Part shown: positions 41,657 to 51,497 of the stretch, in pieces
Layout of the letters: the number at the start of each line of letters is the position of its first letter
Numbering within the stretch: the stretch's first letter is position 1
Source of the DNA: Streptomyces typhae
Lineage (GTDB): Bacteria; Actinomycetota; Actinomycetes; Streptomycetales; Streptomycetaceae
Length of the DNA: 64,000 bases
Assembly: GCF_009755605.1 (NCBI RefSeq)
Contig: NZ_WPNZ01000001.1
Location: 310,001 to 374,000, forward strand
Reading direction: 5' to 3'
Notes under the pieces: model-generated
What the model was told of the DNA's origin: nothing
The model's database searches: none
What the model saw: only the letters and a program-made list of their open reading frames with translations
Position numbers and translations under genes: made by a program

Positions 41657-42709
41657 TCAGATCGTCGACGCGTCGATCACGAAGCGGTACCGCACATCGC
41701 TGGCGAGCACCCGCTCGTACGCCTCGTTGATCCGCTCGGCCGGAATCAGCTCGATCTCGGCGCCGAGGCCGTGCTCGGCACAGAAGTCCAGCATCTCCTG
41801 GGTCTCCCCGATGCCGCCGATGGCGGAGCCCGCGAGGGTCCTGCGCTGGAGCATCAGGGGGAAGAGGTTCAGCGAGACGGGCTCCTCGGGGGCGCCGACG
41901 TTCACCAGGGCGCCGTCCGTCTTGAGCAGGCCCAGGTACCGGTCGAACGGCAGCGGCGCGGAGACCGTGGAGACGATCAGGTCGAAGGAGCCCGCGAGCT
42001 GCTCGAAGGTGCTGTCGTCGCTGGTCGCGTAGTAGTGGTCGGCGCCGAGGCGCAGGCCGTCGTCCTTCTTGCGCAGGGACTGCGACAGGACGGTCACCTC
42101 GGCCCCCATGGCGTGCGCGATCTTGACGGCCATGTGGCCGAGGCCGCCGAGCCCGACGACGGCCACCTTCTTGCCGGGGCCCGCGTTCCAGTGGGCGAGC
42201 GGCGAGTACGTGGTGATGCCCGCGCAGAGCAGCGGCGCGGCCACGTCCAGGGAGAGGCCGTCGGGGATGCGCAGCGTGAAGGCCTCGTCGACGACGATCT
42301 TCGCGGAGTAGCCGCCGAGGGTGGGCTCACCGTTCTTGTCGAGGGCGTTGTACGTCTGGATGTTGCCCTTGTCGCAGTACTGCTCCTGTCCGGCCAGGCA
42401 GTTCGCGCACGCGCGGCAGGAGTCGACCATGCAGCCGACGCCGACGCGGTCACCGACCTTGTACTTGGTGACGTCGGCGCCGACCTCCGCGACCACACCG
42501 GCGATCTCGTGGCCCGGCACCATCGGGAAGATGCCCTCGCCCCAGCCGTCGCGGGCCTGGTGGATGTCGGAGTGGCAGATACCGGCGTACTTGACGTCTA
42601 TGAGGACGTCGGACGGGCCGACGGGCCGCCGCTCGATGGTCGTGCGCTCCAGCGGCGCCTTGGCGGACGCGGCAGCGTAGGCAGGTACGTTCAGAGTCTG
42701 TGCGGTCAT
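41657..42709 (-). CDS. Zinc-dependent NAD(P) alcohol dehydrogenase
   Basis: 350 residues of the medium-chain family. Catalytic zinc motif [15 protein letters not shown] and PGHEIAG, structural zinc cysteines in [16 protein letters not shown], and the nucleotide loop [16 protein letters not shown]. This is the AdhA/YahK-type subgroup acting on broad aldehydes and alcohols. ATG at 42707-42709 ([15 protein letters not shown]). Divergent from the MmyB-like regulator by 147 bp, so that regulator is the likely controller. Confidence 0.9.
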   Translation of the reverse strand: MTAQTLNVPAYAAASAKAPLERTTIERRPVGPSDVLIDVKYAGICHSDIHQARDGWGEGIFPMVPGHEIAGVVAEVGADVTKYKVGDRVGVGCMVDSCRACANCLAGQEQYCDKGNIQTYNALDKNGEPTLGGYSAKIVVDEAFTLRIPDGLSLDVAAPLLCAGITTYSPLAHWNAGPGKKVAVVGLGGLGHMAVKIAHAMGAEVTVLSQSLRKKDDGLRLGADHYYATSDDSTFEQLAGSFDLIVSTVSAPLPFDRYLGLLKTDGALVNVGAPEEPVSLNLFPLMLQRRTLAGSAIGGIGETQEMLDFCAEHGLGAEIELIPAERINEAYERVLASDVRYRFVIDASTI

Positions 42710-42856
42710 GACTTCGAGGCTGTCACCTGGGCAAACAGTCACCCAGCACTCCATCGTGCCTACGTACGGGGGGCGTGGCACGGCTGTGCGTACCACTGCT
42801 CTGCCTACTACTGCCAGGGACAGGCCGGTGCCCGGAGGAGGCCGGATACTGGACGT

Positions 42857-43843
42857 ATGGACGAGAACGCGCCCGCGGGCCATCCCGCCGAGACTCCCGC
42901 CACCGCCCCGCAGCGGCAGGGGTTGGAGCAAGGGCATTGGCAGGAGCAGCGGCAGGGACACGGGCAGCGGCAGGAGCAGCCGGAGACCCTAGACCCGCGC
43001 GCCGAGCTGAGCGAGTTCCTGCGCACCCGCAGGGCCCGCCTCCAGCCCCACGACGTGGGCCTGCCGAGCTACGGCAGGCACCGGCGCGTCCCGGGCCTGC
43101 GACGCGAGGAGCTGGCGCAGCTCGCCGGGGTGTCGGTGGCGTACTACACCCGCCTGGAACAGGGCAACGGCCGCAACGTGTCGGGCGAGGTCCTCGACTC
43201 CATCGCGCGGGCCCTGCGCCTGAGCGAGGCCGAGCACGCGCACCTCACGCACCTGGCGAAGCCGACCGCGCACAAGAAGAAGAAGGCCACCCGCGCCCAG
43301 CACCTGCGGCCCGAGTTGCAGCATCTGATGGACGCGATGGAGGGCGTGCCCGCCTACCTCCTCGGCCGCCGCTCGGAGATCCTCGGCTGGAACAGGATGG
43401 CGGCGGCGCTCTTCGGCGACTGGGGGGAGCTGCCGCGCGAGGAGCGGAACTGGGCGCGGCTCACGTTCCTGAACGCGTCGATGCGCGAGCTGTTCCACGA
43501 GACGTGGGAGCAGAAGGCGTCGGACATCGTCAGCTTCCTGCGCATGGAGGCGGGCTGCTACCCCGACGACCCGAGGCTCTCCGCCCTGGTCGGCGAGCTC
43601 TCCGTGAAGAGCCCGGAGTTCCGGGGCCTGTGGGCCACCCACGACGTGAAGGAGAAGAGCCACGGCGTGAAGCGGCTGCGGCACCCCGTGGTGGGCGAGC
43701 TGACCCTGTCGTTCGAGGTGCTGCGCCTGCCCGACGACCACGACCAGTCCCTGGTGACGTACCACGCGGAACCGGCGTCGCCGTCGGCGGAAGGGCTCGC
43801 GCTGCTGTCCAGCTGGGGTGTCGAACGCCCGGCGCACCGCTAG
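42857..43843 (+). CDS. XRE-family regulator with MmyB-type ligand domain
   Basis: 328 residues. A Gln/His-rich 45-residue N-terminus precedes the helix-turn-helix: [40 protein letters not shown]. The C-terminal MmyB-like sensor domain includes [40 protein letters not shown] and [18 protein letters not shown]; such domains bind fatty-acid-like ligands in crystal structures. ATG at 42857. It is divergent from the alcohol dehydrogenase, a common streptomycete pairing in which the regulator represses the dehydrogenase. Confidence 0.9.
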   Translation: MDENAPAGHPAETPATAPQRQGLEQGHWQEQRQGHGQRQEQPETLDPRAELSEFLRTRRARLQPHDVGLPSYGRHRRVPGLRREELAQLAGVSVAYYTRLEQGNGRNVSGEVLDSIARALRLSEAEHAHLTHLAKPTAHKKKKATRAQHLRPELQHLMDAMEGVPAYLLGRRSEILGWNRMAAALFGDWGELPREERNWARLTFLNASMRELFHETWEQKASDIVSFLRMEAGCYPDDPRLSALVGELSVKSPEFRGLWATHDVKEKSHGVKRLRHPVVGELTLSFEVLRLPDDHDQSLVTYHAEPASPSAEGLALLSSWGVERPAHR

Positions 43844-43941
43844 CGGCCCGCATCCGACCGCGCGGCGCCGAGTCCGTCCGGCGCCGCGCGGCGTGCTGCC
43901 CGGTGCCCGGCCTGCGTACCGGCTCGGGCTCAGGAGCGGGT

Positions 43942-43965
43942 CCCCGGGAAGATCACTTCCCGGGG
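43942..43965. terminator. Hairpin between convergent genes
   Basis: Arms CCCCGGGAAG (43942-43951) and CTTCCCGGGG (43956-43965) with a 4-base loop. It lies between the MmyB-like gene and the subtilase stop at 44015; likely bidirectional. Confidence 0.65.
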
Positions 43966-44014
43966 CCCAGGAGTACTCCGGTACTCAGGAAGGTCCCGGC
44001 ACCCGGGGGGCGGG

Positions 44015-47000
44015 TCACTTCCCGTAGTACGCGTTGTAGATCGAGACCGTGGACTTGTTGCCCTTCTTGTCCGTGATCTTGGCGTGGAACGAGATCCCCT
44101 TGCCCTGCTCGGGGTTCTTGACCTCGATCTTGCCGTTCTTGACCTTCACCTGCTCCCACGTCTGCCCGTAGTCGTAGCTGACGTACGTGTACAGCGACTT
44201 GAGCTGGTCACCGGCCGCGGCGCCCTGAACCGTCACCGGCACCGACTGCTTGGCGCCCGCGGGGGCCCGGCTGTCGAGGCCGACGGCCGCGTTGAAGCGC
44301 ACGCCGGAGACCGGCAGCTCGGTGACGGCGGTCGCCCGCTTCGAGCGGAAGGTCCAGCTGGCGTCGACCCGCGTGGAGGCGGCGGACACCGCGACCCCGC
44401 GCCGCACCGACGTCGACAGCTTGTACTCGGCGTCGCCGGCCGGGACCTTGAAGCTCTTCTCGCCGGTCAGCGGGTCGTCGTTCTCGCCGACCAGGTCGCC
44501 GTTCCGCGTCAGGGTCGTCTTCACCGAGCTGTATGTGGAGCCGCCCGCGTGGGTCTTGCCGTCGGCGAACAGCGGCAGGGAGCCGGTGATCTTGTCGCCC
44601 TCGCGGGAGACGCCGTAGCTGCCGCCGACGCGCGGCCCGAAGACGGCGGTGTTGAACGTCTTCGTGTACGTCTTGCCGCCGGTGAACGCCTGCGGCTTGC
44701 CCAGGGTGTAGAAGGCGTCGACGACCGGCCAGCCGTCCGGGTCCACCCCGCCCTGCTGCTCGAACTCCAGGCCCCAGGTGACCTTGTCGAGCGTGGACAG
44801 GTAGAGGGTGCGGGTGCTCGGTGTCTTCTGCGGGATGCTGATCGCGCTGCCGCCGATGCCCTGGGGCAGCTCGCCGAACGCCGCGACCGCGCCCTTCTTG
44901 CCGCTGGAGGACGCCCCGAGGCCCGCCTTCACCGTGGCGAAGTCGGCTTCGCGGTAGTCCTTGGTGTAACCGGTCGCGAGCTGCTTGACGGGGCCGCCGG
45001 AGACGGTGTCGTACTGCGCCTTCTCACCCCGGGACCAGTGCCCGTCCCACTGCTGGAAGAGCGTGCCGCCGGTGAACTGCGGGCCGAGGTGCGCGCTGCG
45101 GAACCCGTCGTAGGTGTCGAGGAGCCAGCCCGAGGAGGACGAGTAGTCGCCGACGGTGATCCCGTACGAGGGCGAGGCGAACTCCGCCCTGGCGGCGGAC
45201 GACGGCACGCTGATGTCGACCGGCTTGGCGGTGCGCGCGTCCACCGTGACCTTGGCCGCCTTGTCGACGGTCAGCTTCGGCTGCACCACCCAGTCGATGC
45301 CCTTGGTGCTGTCGACGGGGTCGACGAAGACAGCGGCGTCCAGGGCGTACGTGCCCTTGGGCACCCGCAGCTTCGCGGTTCCCGACGGGTCGTGCACCGG
45401 CAGCCACAGGCCCTTGCCGAGGCCGGCCAGGCCGCCGATCGTGGTGTTGGTGTACGGCGCGGGCTTCCCGTCGCGGCCGATGTGCTCGACCGTCAGGTCG
45501 TACGACTCGACCTCGCGGTCGACGGCGGCGGCGGTGCGGACGCTCTGGCCGCCGCCGTTCGCCACGATGTACGCGGAGTAGGCGCCGTCCACGGTGGAGC
45601 CGAGCCGGGTGTCGGCCGTCACGTCGACGGAGGCGGTGCCGCCCGCGGGGACGGTCACCTTCTTCGCGCCGAGGGTGAAGAAGCCGTCGGGGGCGGGCTT
45701 GCCCTGGGGGTCGAGAGTCTCGGCGGTGAGGTCGAGGGTGACCTCCTCCTTGCCGAGGTTGCGGTAGGTGAGCTTCTTGGTGACGGGCTTGTCGTCGGTG
45801 TGCGGCCACAGCTGGGTGCCGAAGCTGATGGAGACCGGGTCCGCGACGACCGTCTGCTTGATGGCCCGGTCCACGGCGACGCGCCCGGAGCCCTGCTGGA
45901 AGGCGGTGTACTTGCCGGGCTTCGTGGAGGCGGCGAGCGCGCCCTTCAGCTCGGGCTGCTTCCAGTCCGGGTGCTGCTGCTTGAGCAGGGCGGCGGCGCC
46001 CGCGACGTGCGGGGCGGCCATCGACGTACCGGAGATCGTCAGATAGCCCTCGGGGTTCTGGCCGACCTCCTTCTCGATCTCGCTGCCGGGGGCGGCGGCC
46101 GCGGTGATGTCGACGCCGGGCGCGGTCACGTCGGGCTTGATCGCGCCGTCGCCGACGCGCGGGCCCCGGCTGGAGAACCGGGCGAGCTTGTCGGCGTCGT
46201 CGACGGCGCCGACGGTCAGGGCGGCGTCCGCGCTGCCGGGCGAGCCGACGGAGCCCGGCGACCCCGAGTTGCCCGCGGAGACGGCGAAGAGGATGCCCTT
46301 CTCGGCGGAGACCTTGTCTATCTGGGCCTCCAGCGGGTCGACACCGGGGGTGTCGAGGCCGCCGAGGCTCAGGTTGACGACGTCGGCGCCCTGGGCGGCG
46401 GCCCAGTCGATGCCCGCGATGATCCCGGAGTCGTCACCGGAGCCGGTGTCGCCGAGCACCTTGCCGTTGAGGATCTTGGCGCCGGGCGCGACGCCCTTGT
46501 AGGCGCCGTTCTTGGCGCCCGTGCCCGCCGCGGTGGAGGCGACGTGGGTGCCGTGGCCGACGCGGTCCTTGGTGTCGGGCGAGGGCGTGAAGTCCTCGGC
46601 GGCGACGACCTGGTCCTTGAGGTCGGGGTGGGTGGCGTCGACGCCGGTGTCCAGGACGGCGATCTTGACGCCCTTGCCGTCGTACCCGGCGTCCCAGGCC
46701 GTGGGCGCGCCGATCTGCTTGACGCTCTTGTCGAGGTTGGCGCTGCGCACGCCGTCCAGCCAGACGCGGCTGATGCCGGCGGCGGTGGTGCGCGCCCCGT
46801 CCCGCTCGGCCGTCAGGGCCTGCCACAGCTTGCCCGCGTCCCGCTTGGGCGTGAGCACCGCGTCGGCGTTGAGGGTCTTCAGGGAGCGGCGGAGCTCGGT
46901 GCCGCCCGCCTCGCGCACGTCGGCCTTGGCGCCCGCGGCGGCGCCCTTGTAGCTGACGATGACCTTCAGGCCCTGCTTCTGGGCGGTGCGGTTGGCCTTC

Positions 47001-47389
47001 TTGCTCAGCTCGGTGATGTCGAACAGACGCTGGTCGAGCGTGCCGTCGGCGATCAGGCGCTGGGCGTCGGCGGGGACGACGAGCGTGTGCCCGTCGCGCC
47101 GGGAGGTGTGCACGGGTATCCGCTCACGGCCCTTTGCGGGGTCGAAGGCGGTGACGCGTCCCGTGGTGTCGACGGTGACGCGGTCCCCCGTGAGGAGCGT
47201 GATGTGGTGCCGGACCGGCACCCGGACGTCGTCCGCCACCGTGCCGGTCACGCGGTGGTCGTCCGGGACGGCGCCCGCCGGGCTGGTCATGCCCGCCGCG
47301 AGCGCCACGGCAGCGGCGGTGGCGACACCGGCCGCGGCGACACGTCGGCCGCCGACCGGTCTGTTTGCTTTCCGCACTTGTCTGAGCAA
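44015..47389 (-). CDS. Secreted S8 (subtilisin-like) serine protease, large
   Basis: 1124 residues. A signal peptide covers about 1-40 (VAAAGVATAAAVALAAGM). A propeptide precedes the catalytic domain, which has D247 (KIAVLDTGVDATHPDL), H279 (RVGHGTHVAS), oxyanion N374 (AGNSG) and S456 (SGTSMAAPHVAGAAALL). About 600 C-terminal residues form Ig-like and beta domains (VPAGGTASVDVTADTRLGST, and others), probably for cell-surface or substrate binding. The start is TTG at 47387-47389 with GAGGGGGAAAC upstream; no ATG fits. The final residues are SIYNAYYGK. Exported protein degradation, perhaps of mycelial or foreign proteins. Confidence 0.92.
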   Translation of the reverse strand: MLRQVRKANRPVGGRRVAAAGVATAAAVALAAGMTSPAGAVPDDHRVTGTVADDVRVPVRHHITLLTGDRVTVDTTGRVTAFDPAKGRERIPVHTSRRDGHTLVVPADAQRLIADGTLDQRLFDITELSKKANRTAQKQGLKVIVSYKGAAAGAKADVREAGGTELRRSLKTLNADAVLTPKRDAGKLWQALTAERDGARTTAAGISRVWLDGVRSANLDKSVKQIGAPTAWDAGYDGKGVKIAVLDTGVDATHPDLKDQVVAAEDFTPSPDTKDRVGHGTHVASTAAGTGAKNGAYKGVAPGAKILNGKVLGDTGSGDDSGIIAGIDWAAAQGADVVNLSLGGLDTPGVDPLEAQIDKVSAEKGILFAVSAGNSGSPGSVGSPGSADAALTVGAVDDADKLARFSSRGPRVGDGAIKPDVTAPGVDITAAAAPGSEIEKEVGQNPEGYLTISGTSMAAPHVAGAAALLKQQHPDWKQPELKGALAASTKPGKYTAFQQGSGRVAVDRAIKQTVVADPVSISFGTQLWPHTDDKPVTKKLTYRNLGKEEVTLDLTAETLDPQGKPAPDGFFTLGAKKVTVPAGGTASVDVTADTRLGSTVDGAYSAYIVANGGGQSVRTAAAVDREVESYDLTVEHIGRDGKPAPYTNTTIGGLAGLGKGLWLPVHDPSGTAKLRVPKGTYALDAAVFVDPVDSTKGIDWVVQPKLTVDKAAKVTVDARTAKPVDISVPSSAARAEFASPSYGITVGDYSSSSGWLLDTYDGFRSAHLGPQFTGGTLFQQWDGHWSRGEKAQYDTVSGGPVKQLATGYTKDYREADFATVKAGLGASSSGKKGAVAAFGELPQGIGGSAISIPQKTPSTRTLYLSTLDKVTWGLEFEQQGGVDPDGWPVVDAFYTLGKPQAFTGGKTYTKTFNTAVFGPRVGGSYGVSREGDKITGSLPLFADGKTHAGGSTYSSVKTTLTRNGDLVGENDDPLTGEKSFKVPAGDAEYKLSTSVRRGVAVSAASTRVDASWTFRSKRATAVTELPVSGVRFNAAVGLDSRAPAGAKQSVPVTVQGAAAGDQLKSLYTYVSYDYGQTWEQVKVKNGKIEVKNPEQGKGISFHAKITDKKGNKSTVSIYNAYYGK

Positions 47390-47543
47390 GTTTCCCCCTC
47401 AGGTGAAAGCTCTGAGTCACGCAGTATGACGAGGGGGACGATATCTGCTCAACTAAGAGGCAGAAGTGATTAGTTGCAGTTGTTGGCCGGTTCAACATGG
47501 CCCCGCAACAAAGCGGATTCCCGCCCACCGCGGTCCGCACCTG

Positions 47544-47584
47544 CGAAGGCGGCCCGCACCCTGCTCGGGTGCGGGCCGCCTTCG
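47544..47584 (-). terminator. Strong 18-bp-stem terminator after the L,D-transpeptidase gene
   Basis: Perfect arms 47544-47561 and 47567-47584 around TGCTC. It lies 45 bp downstream of the transpeptidase stop. The rest of 47390-47628 shows no gene and holds the subtilase promoter region. Confidence 0.85.
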
Positions 47585-47628
47585 CGTGCCGATGCCGCAG
47601 GCCAGAGGCCCGGAGGGGTCGGTTCCCG

Positions 47629-48876
47629 TCAGACGGCGGAACCCGCCGTCCACTGCGACCAGCTCATGTTCCAGCCGTTGAGACCGTTGTCCGGGGCCAC
47701 GACCTTGTCTCCGGTGTTGCGGACGTCCACGACGTCACCGGTGATCGAGTTCTCGAAGAACCAGGAGCCCGGCGTCGACTTGTCGCCCGCGCCCTTGGCG
47801 TCGCGCAGGCCGATGCAGCCGTGACTGGTGTTCGCGCTGCCGAAGATGGACGAGGCGCCCCAGTAGTTGCCGTGGATGAAGGTGCCGGAGCTGGACAGGC
47901 GCATGGCGTGCGGTACGTCCTTGATGTCGTACTCGCCCTTGCCGTCGCTGTCCGTGAAGCCGACGGTGGCGCCGTTCATGCGGGTCTCCTTGAACTTCTC
48001 GGAGATCACCATCTTGCCGTTGTACGTCTTGTTGTCCGGCGAGCCCGCGGAGATCGGGATGGTCTTGACGACCTTGCCGTCCCGCATGATCTTCATCTGC
48101 TTGGTCTTGGCGTCCACGACCGAGACCTGGTTGCGGCCGATCTTGAACGTGACGGTCTTCTGCTGTACGCCGTACACCCCGTCGGCGCCCTCGACGCCGT
48201 CCAGGGACAGCTTCAGCGTGACCGTGGAGTTCTCCTTCCAGTAGTCCTGGGGGCGGAAGTCCAGGCGCTGGTTGCCGAACCAGTGCCCCACGATCTTCTG
48301 GCCGCCGGTGGAGGACACCTCGACACCCGACTGCACGGCCTTCTTGTCCGTGATGGCCTTGTCGAAGTTGATCGACACGGGCATGCCCACGCCGACGGTG
48401 GAGCCGTCCTCGGGCGTGAAGCTGCCGATGAAGCTGTTGGCCTTCGAGACGGTCGTGAAGGACGAGTTCTCGTGCGCCTTGCGGCCCTCGGAGTCCTTCG
48501 CCGTCACGGAGATCTTGTAGGTGGTGGCGCGCTCCAGCTGCTTGCTGGGCTTCCAGGTCTTCCGGTCCGCCGATATCCGGCCCTCGACCGCCGCACCGCC
48601 GTCGGCCTTCATGGTCACGTCGGCGAGCGTGCCCTCGCTCACCGTGACCTTGGCGTCACTGTTGATGCTCGCGTTGTCGGAGCCGTTCTCCGGCGCAATC
48701 CTGATCTTGGCCTCGGATGTCTTCTTCGCCGCCGCCTCGTCGACCTGGCTCTGCGACTCCTTGCCGCCGCCGCTCTTGTCGCCGCCGCCGTCGTCGCTAC
48801 AGGCAGAGAGCACCAGCACCCCGCCGACCAGGGCGGACACGGCCGTCAGACCCCTGCGCCGCTTGCTGTCCGTCAT
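47629..48876 (-). CDS. L,D-transpeptidase lipoprotein (YkuD, Ig-like)
   Basis: 415 residues. Lipoprotein signal: LTAVSALVGGVLVLSAC with a lipobox LSAC (C26). Two Ig-like domains follow (residues about 55-145 and 150-245), then a YkuD catalytic domain with HGNYWGASSIFGSANTSHGC and IGL: H335, H352 and nucleophile C354. The enzyme makes 3-3 cross-links in peptidoglycan at the outer membrane face, as in actinobacterial LdtMt2-type proteins. ATG at 48874-48876 (MTDSKRRRGL) has GGAG nine bases upstream; an ATG five codons further is possible. Confidence 0.93.
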   Translation of the reverse strand: MTDSKRRRGLTAVSALVGGVLVLSACSDDGGGDKSGGGKESQSQVDEAAAKKTSEAKIRIAPENGSDNASINSDAKVTVSEGTLADVTMKADGGAAVEGRISADRKTWKPSKQLERATTYKISVTAKDSEGRKAHENSSFTTVSKANSFIGSFTPEDGSTVGVGMPVSINFDKAITDKKAVQSGVEVSSTGGQKIVGHWFGNQRLDFRPQDYWKENSTVTLKLSLDGVEGADGVYGVQQKTVTFKIGRNQVSVVDAKTKQMKIMRDGKVVKTIPISAGSPDNKTYNGKMVISEKFKETRMNGATVGFTDSDGKGEYDIKDVPHAMRLSSSGTFIHGNYWGASSIFGSANTSHGCIGLRDAKGAGDKSTPGSWFFENSITGDVVDVRNTGDKVVAPDNGLNGWNMSWSQWTAGSAV

Positions 48877-49038
48877 TACTCGCTTCTCCATCGTCGCCGA
48901 ATCCCCAAGACCCCGCGGGTCCCCCCGCAACCCCGCCTAACGCCTTGCCCGGTGCGTCCCGTTCCATTTCCGCCGCGGATGTGGGGAACAACACGTCGAC
49001 CGCTGCGGCCGGGACCGCCCTGCACCGGGGGGACGACG

Positions 49039-49070
49039 GAGCCCCGGGCGGCGGCTGCCGCCCGGGGCTC
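49039..49070 (-). terminator. Terminator after the 49124 gene
   Basis: Arms 49039-49052 and 49057-49070 are perfect over 14 bp with loop GGCT, 54 bp past the stop of the leftward 49124 gene. Confidence 0.8.
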
Positions 49071-49123
49071 CTGAGGTGGAGAAGGCTTCCCGGGCCGCGG
49101 TGCGCCGACCCGTCGGACAGGTC

Positions 49124-49462
49124 CTACGGCTCTTCGTCGTCGTCCTCGGCGCCATCATGCTCGTCCGGGTCCCAATCCGGCGAATCGGGGTCGTAGTCGA
49201 TCACTTCGCTGCTCCAGGAGGCCTGGGTGAGCTCCACTCCGGGCACCTCGCCGATCAGGTCGACGGGGTCCACGAGGTAGGCGAGCGCCTCCGCGTCGTC
49301 CTCCTTCACGGCGGCCTCCGCATGCTCCCGCTCGGCCGCGGGCATATGGGTGTCCTGGGCGATGCGCCCGAGCGCGGTCCCGCGCAGGTCCTCGGACCCG
49401 TCGACCTGGACCACCAATTCGACGCGCAGTCGCACAAAGCGTGATGTCTCGTACGTACTCAT
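49124..49462 (-). CDS. Acidic hypothetical protein
   Basis: 112 residues: FVRLRVELVVQVDGSEDLRG, AAEREHAEAAVKEDDAEALA, then a highly acidic tail (DYDPDSPDWDPDEHDGAEDD). No membrane helix, signal or known motif. The ATG at 49460-49462 (MSTYETSRF) fits. It is divergent from the sortase-substrate gene and has its own terminator. Conserved by memory among streptomycetes; the function is unknown. Confidence 0.7.
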   Translation of the reverse strand: MSTYETSRFVRLRVELVVQVDGSEDLRGTALGRIAQDTHMPAAEREHAEAAVKEDDAEALAYLVDPVDLIGEVPGVELTQASWSSEVIDYDPDSPDWDPDEHDGAEDDDEEP

Positions 49463-49573
49463 AGGCCGGAGCGTAAGGCCAGGCAGGGGCACGGCTTTCC
49501 CGCGACCCGCGCCTTTCACTAGCATCGCCCCGGACGGCCAATTCGCCAGCACCACAAGGGGGATCCACTTCCC

Positions 49574-49903
49574 GTGATCGCACGTCGACCGCTGTTGACC
49601 GCAGGCCTGGCGGGAGCTCTGCTCATCGCCCTGTGGTTCGTCCCCTCCGCGAAAGCGACAGCGACGCCGGCCACCTCCGGCGACACCGCACGACACTCGG
49701 CCGGATCCGCGGCCGTAACACCTCGCGAAGCGCCGTACGAGACGGCCCGCGAAGCACCGTACGAAACAGCCCACGAAGGCCACCTGGCCGACACCGGCAG
49801 CATCGACACGACTCCGTACGTGGCCGGGGGCACGGCGTTCCTGGGCCTCGGTGCGGGGTTCGTGCTGTATTCGGTACGCAGAGAGCGCGCGGAAGCGCTC
49901 TGA
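49574..49903 (+). CDS. Small LAxTG cell-wall-anchored protein (sortase substrate)
   Basis: 109 residues from GTG at 49574. Signal peptide about 1-28 (RPLLTAGLAGALLIALWFVP). A sorting signal follows: LADTG (71-75), a hydrophobic helix (YVAGGTAFLGLGAGFVLYSV, 82-101) and a basic tail RRERAEAL. This is the LAxTG form used by class E sortases in streptomycetes. Between signal and motif lie only about 42 residues, including two EAPYETAxE copies. No sortase gene is in the window. A display-spacer or surface-coat role is inferred. Confidence 0.75.
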   Translation: MIARRPLLTAGLAGALLIALWFVPSAKATATPATSGDTARHSAGSAAVTPREAPYETAREAPYETAHEGHLADTGSIDTTPYVAGGTAFLGLGAGFVLYSVRRERAEAL

Positions 49904-49945
49904 GCGCCGCACCGGCCCCGTGACGCGCGCGGCGACGGCGGTCGA

Positions 49946-51490
49946 TCAGGCCAGCGGCCCGGTCACCGCCTCGACGGCCGCGACGAGCCGCCCCTCGCCC
50001 ACGAAGGCGTCGGCCGCCGCGAGGTCGGGCGCCAGGAAGCGGTCGGGCCCCGGCCCCTCGACACCGGCCTTGCGGACGGCCTCGACGACGGCGCGGCTCG
50101 CGGGCGCGGGCGTGAGCCCCTCGCGCAGCTCGACGGCGCGGGTCGCGGCGTACAGCTCGACGGCGATGACCCGGCGCAGGTTCGCCACCGCGGTGCGCAG
50201 CTTGCGCGCGGCGGACCAGCCCATGGAGACGTGGTCCTCCTGCATGGCGGAGGAGGGGATGGAGTCGGCCGACGCCGGTACGGCGAGCCGCTTCAGCTCG
50301 CTGACCAGGGCGGCCTGTGTGTACTGGGCGATCATCAGGCCCGAGTCGACGCCCGCGTCGTCCGCGAGGAACGGCGGCAGGCCGTGCGAGCGGTTCTTGT
50401 CCAGGAGCCGGTCGGTGCGGCGCTCCGCGATCGACCCGAGGTCGGCGGCGGCGACGGCGAGGAAGTCGAGCACGTACGCCACCGGGGCGCCGTGGAAGTT
50501 GCCGTTGGACTCCACGCGGCCGTCCGGCAGGACGACGGGGTTGTCGACGGCGGCGGCCAGCTCGCGCTCGGCGACCGTACGGGCGTGCGCGAGGGTGTCC
50601 CGGCCCGCGCCCGCGACCTGCGGGGCGCAGCGCACCGAGTAGGCGTCCTGCACCCGCGGCGCGTCGTCCTGGTGGTGCCCCGTCAGACCCGAACCGGCGA
50701 GGACGGCGGCCATGTTGGCGGCGGACGCGGCCTGGCCCGGGTGCGGGCGGATGGCGTGCAGCTCGGGGGCGAGGACCTTGGCGGTGCCGAGCAGCGCCTC
50801 CAGGCTCAGGGCTGCGGTGACGTCCGCGGACTTGTAGAGGACGTCCAGGTCCGCGAGGGCCATGATCAGCATGCCGAGCATGCCGTCGGTGCCGTTGAGC
50901 AGCGCGAGGCCCTCCTTCTCACGCAGCTCGACGGGCGTGATGCCGTGCTCGGCGAGCAGCGCGCCGGCGGCCCGCACGGTGCCGTCCGGGCCCTCGGCCT
51001 CGCCCTCGCCCATCAGCGTCAGGGCGCAGTGGCTGAGCGGGGCGAGGTCGCCGGAGCAGCCCAGCGAGCCGTACTCGTGGACGACCGGGGTGATCCCGGC
51101 GTTCAGGACGTCGGCCATGGTCCGCGCGACCTCGGGCCGCACCCCGGTGTGCCCGGAGCAGACGGTCTTCAGACGCAGGAACATCAGCGCGCGCACGACC
51201 TCGCGCTCGACGCGGGGCCCCATGCCCGCCGCGTGCGAGCGGACGATGTTCCGCTGCAACTGGGCGCGGAGCTCCGGGCCGATGTGCCGGGTGGCGAGCG
51301 CGCCGAAGCCGGTGCTGACGCCGTAGACGGGATCCGGCTTGGCGGCGAGCGCGTCCACGATCTCGCGGGCCGCGGCGAGGGCGGCGACGGCGTCCTCGCC
51401 GATGACGACCCGCGCGTTGCTGCGGGCCACGGCCACGACGTCCGCTGCGGTCGTGCCGGTGGTTCCAAGGACCACGGTCTGCATATCCAT
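49946..51490 (-). CDS. hutH: Histidine ammonia-lyase
   Basis: 514 residues. VYGVSTGFGALATRHI, FLRLKTVCSGHTGVRPEV and VHEYGSLGCSGDLAPLSHCA place it in the aromatic ammonia-lyase family; the MIO-forming triad reads C145-S146-G147 where most family members have Ala-Ser-Gly. NGNFHGAPVAYVLDF, SSAMQEDHVSMGWSAARKLR also match HutH. It converts histidine to urocanate. ATG at 51488-51490 (MDMQTVVLGT); an in-frame ATG is two codons later. A -10/-35 pair ending seven bases before the ATG suggests leaderless mRNA. Confidence 0.92.
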   Translation of the reverse strand: MDMQTVVLGTTGTTAADVVAVARSNARVVIGEDAVAALAAAREIVDALAAKPDPVYGVSTGFGALATRHIGPELRAQLQRNIVRSHAAGMGPRVEREVVRALMFLRLKTVCSGHTGVRPEVARTMADVLNAGITPVVHEYGSLGCSGDLAPLSHCALTLMGEGEAEGPDGTVRAAGALLAEHGITPVELREKEGLALLNGTDGMLGMLIMALADLDVLYKSADVTAALSLEALLGTAKVLAPELHAIRPHPGQAASAANMAAVLAGSGLTGHHQDDAPRVQDAYSVRCAPQVAGAGRDTLAHARTVAERELAAAVDNPVVLPDGRVESNGNFHGAPVAYVLDFLAVAAADLGSIAERRTDRLLDKNRSHGLPPFLADDAGVDSGLMIAQYTQAALVSELKRLAVPASADSIPSSAMQEDHVSMGWSAARKLRTAVANLRRVIAVELYAATRAVELREGLTPAPASRAVVEAVRKAGVEGPGPDRFLAPDLAAADAFVGEGRLVAAVEAVTGPLA

Positions 51491-51497
51491 ATTCAGG

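Noticed and set aside
44084..47473. 1129-codon open frame antisense to the subtilase
   Set aside because: Mirror of the S8 protease coding strand; low-complexity Gly/Val/Arg/Asp text with no family match.
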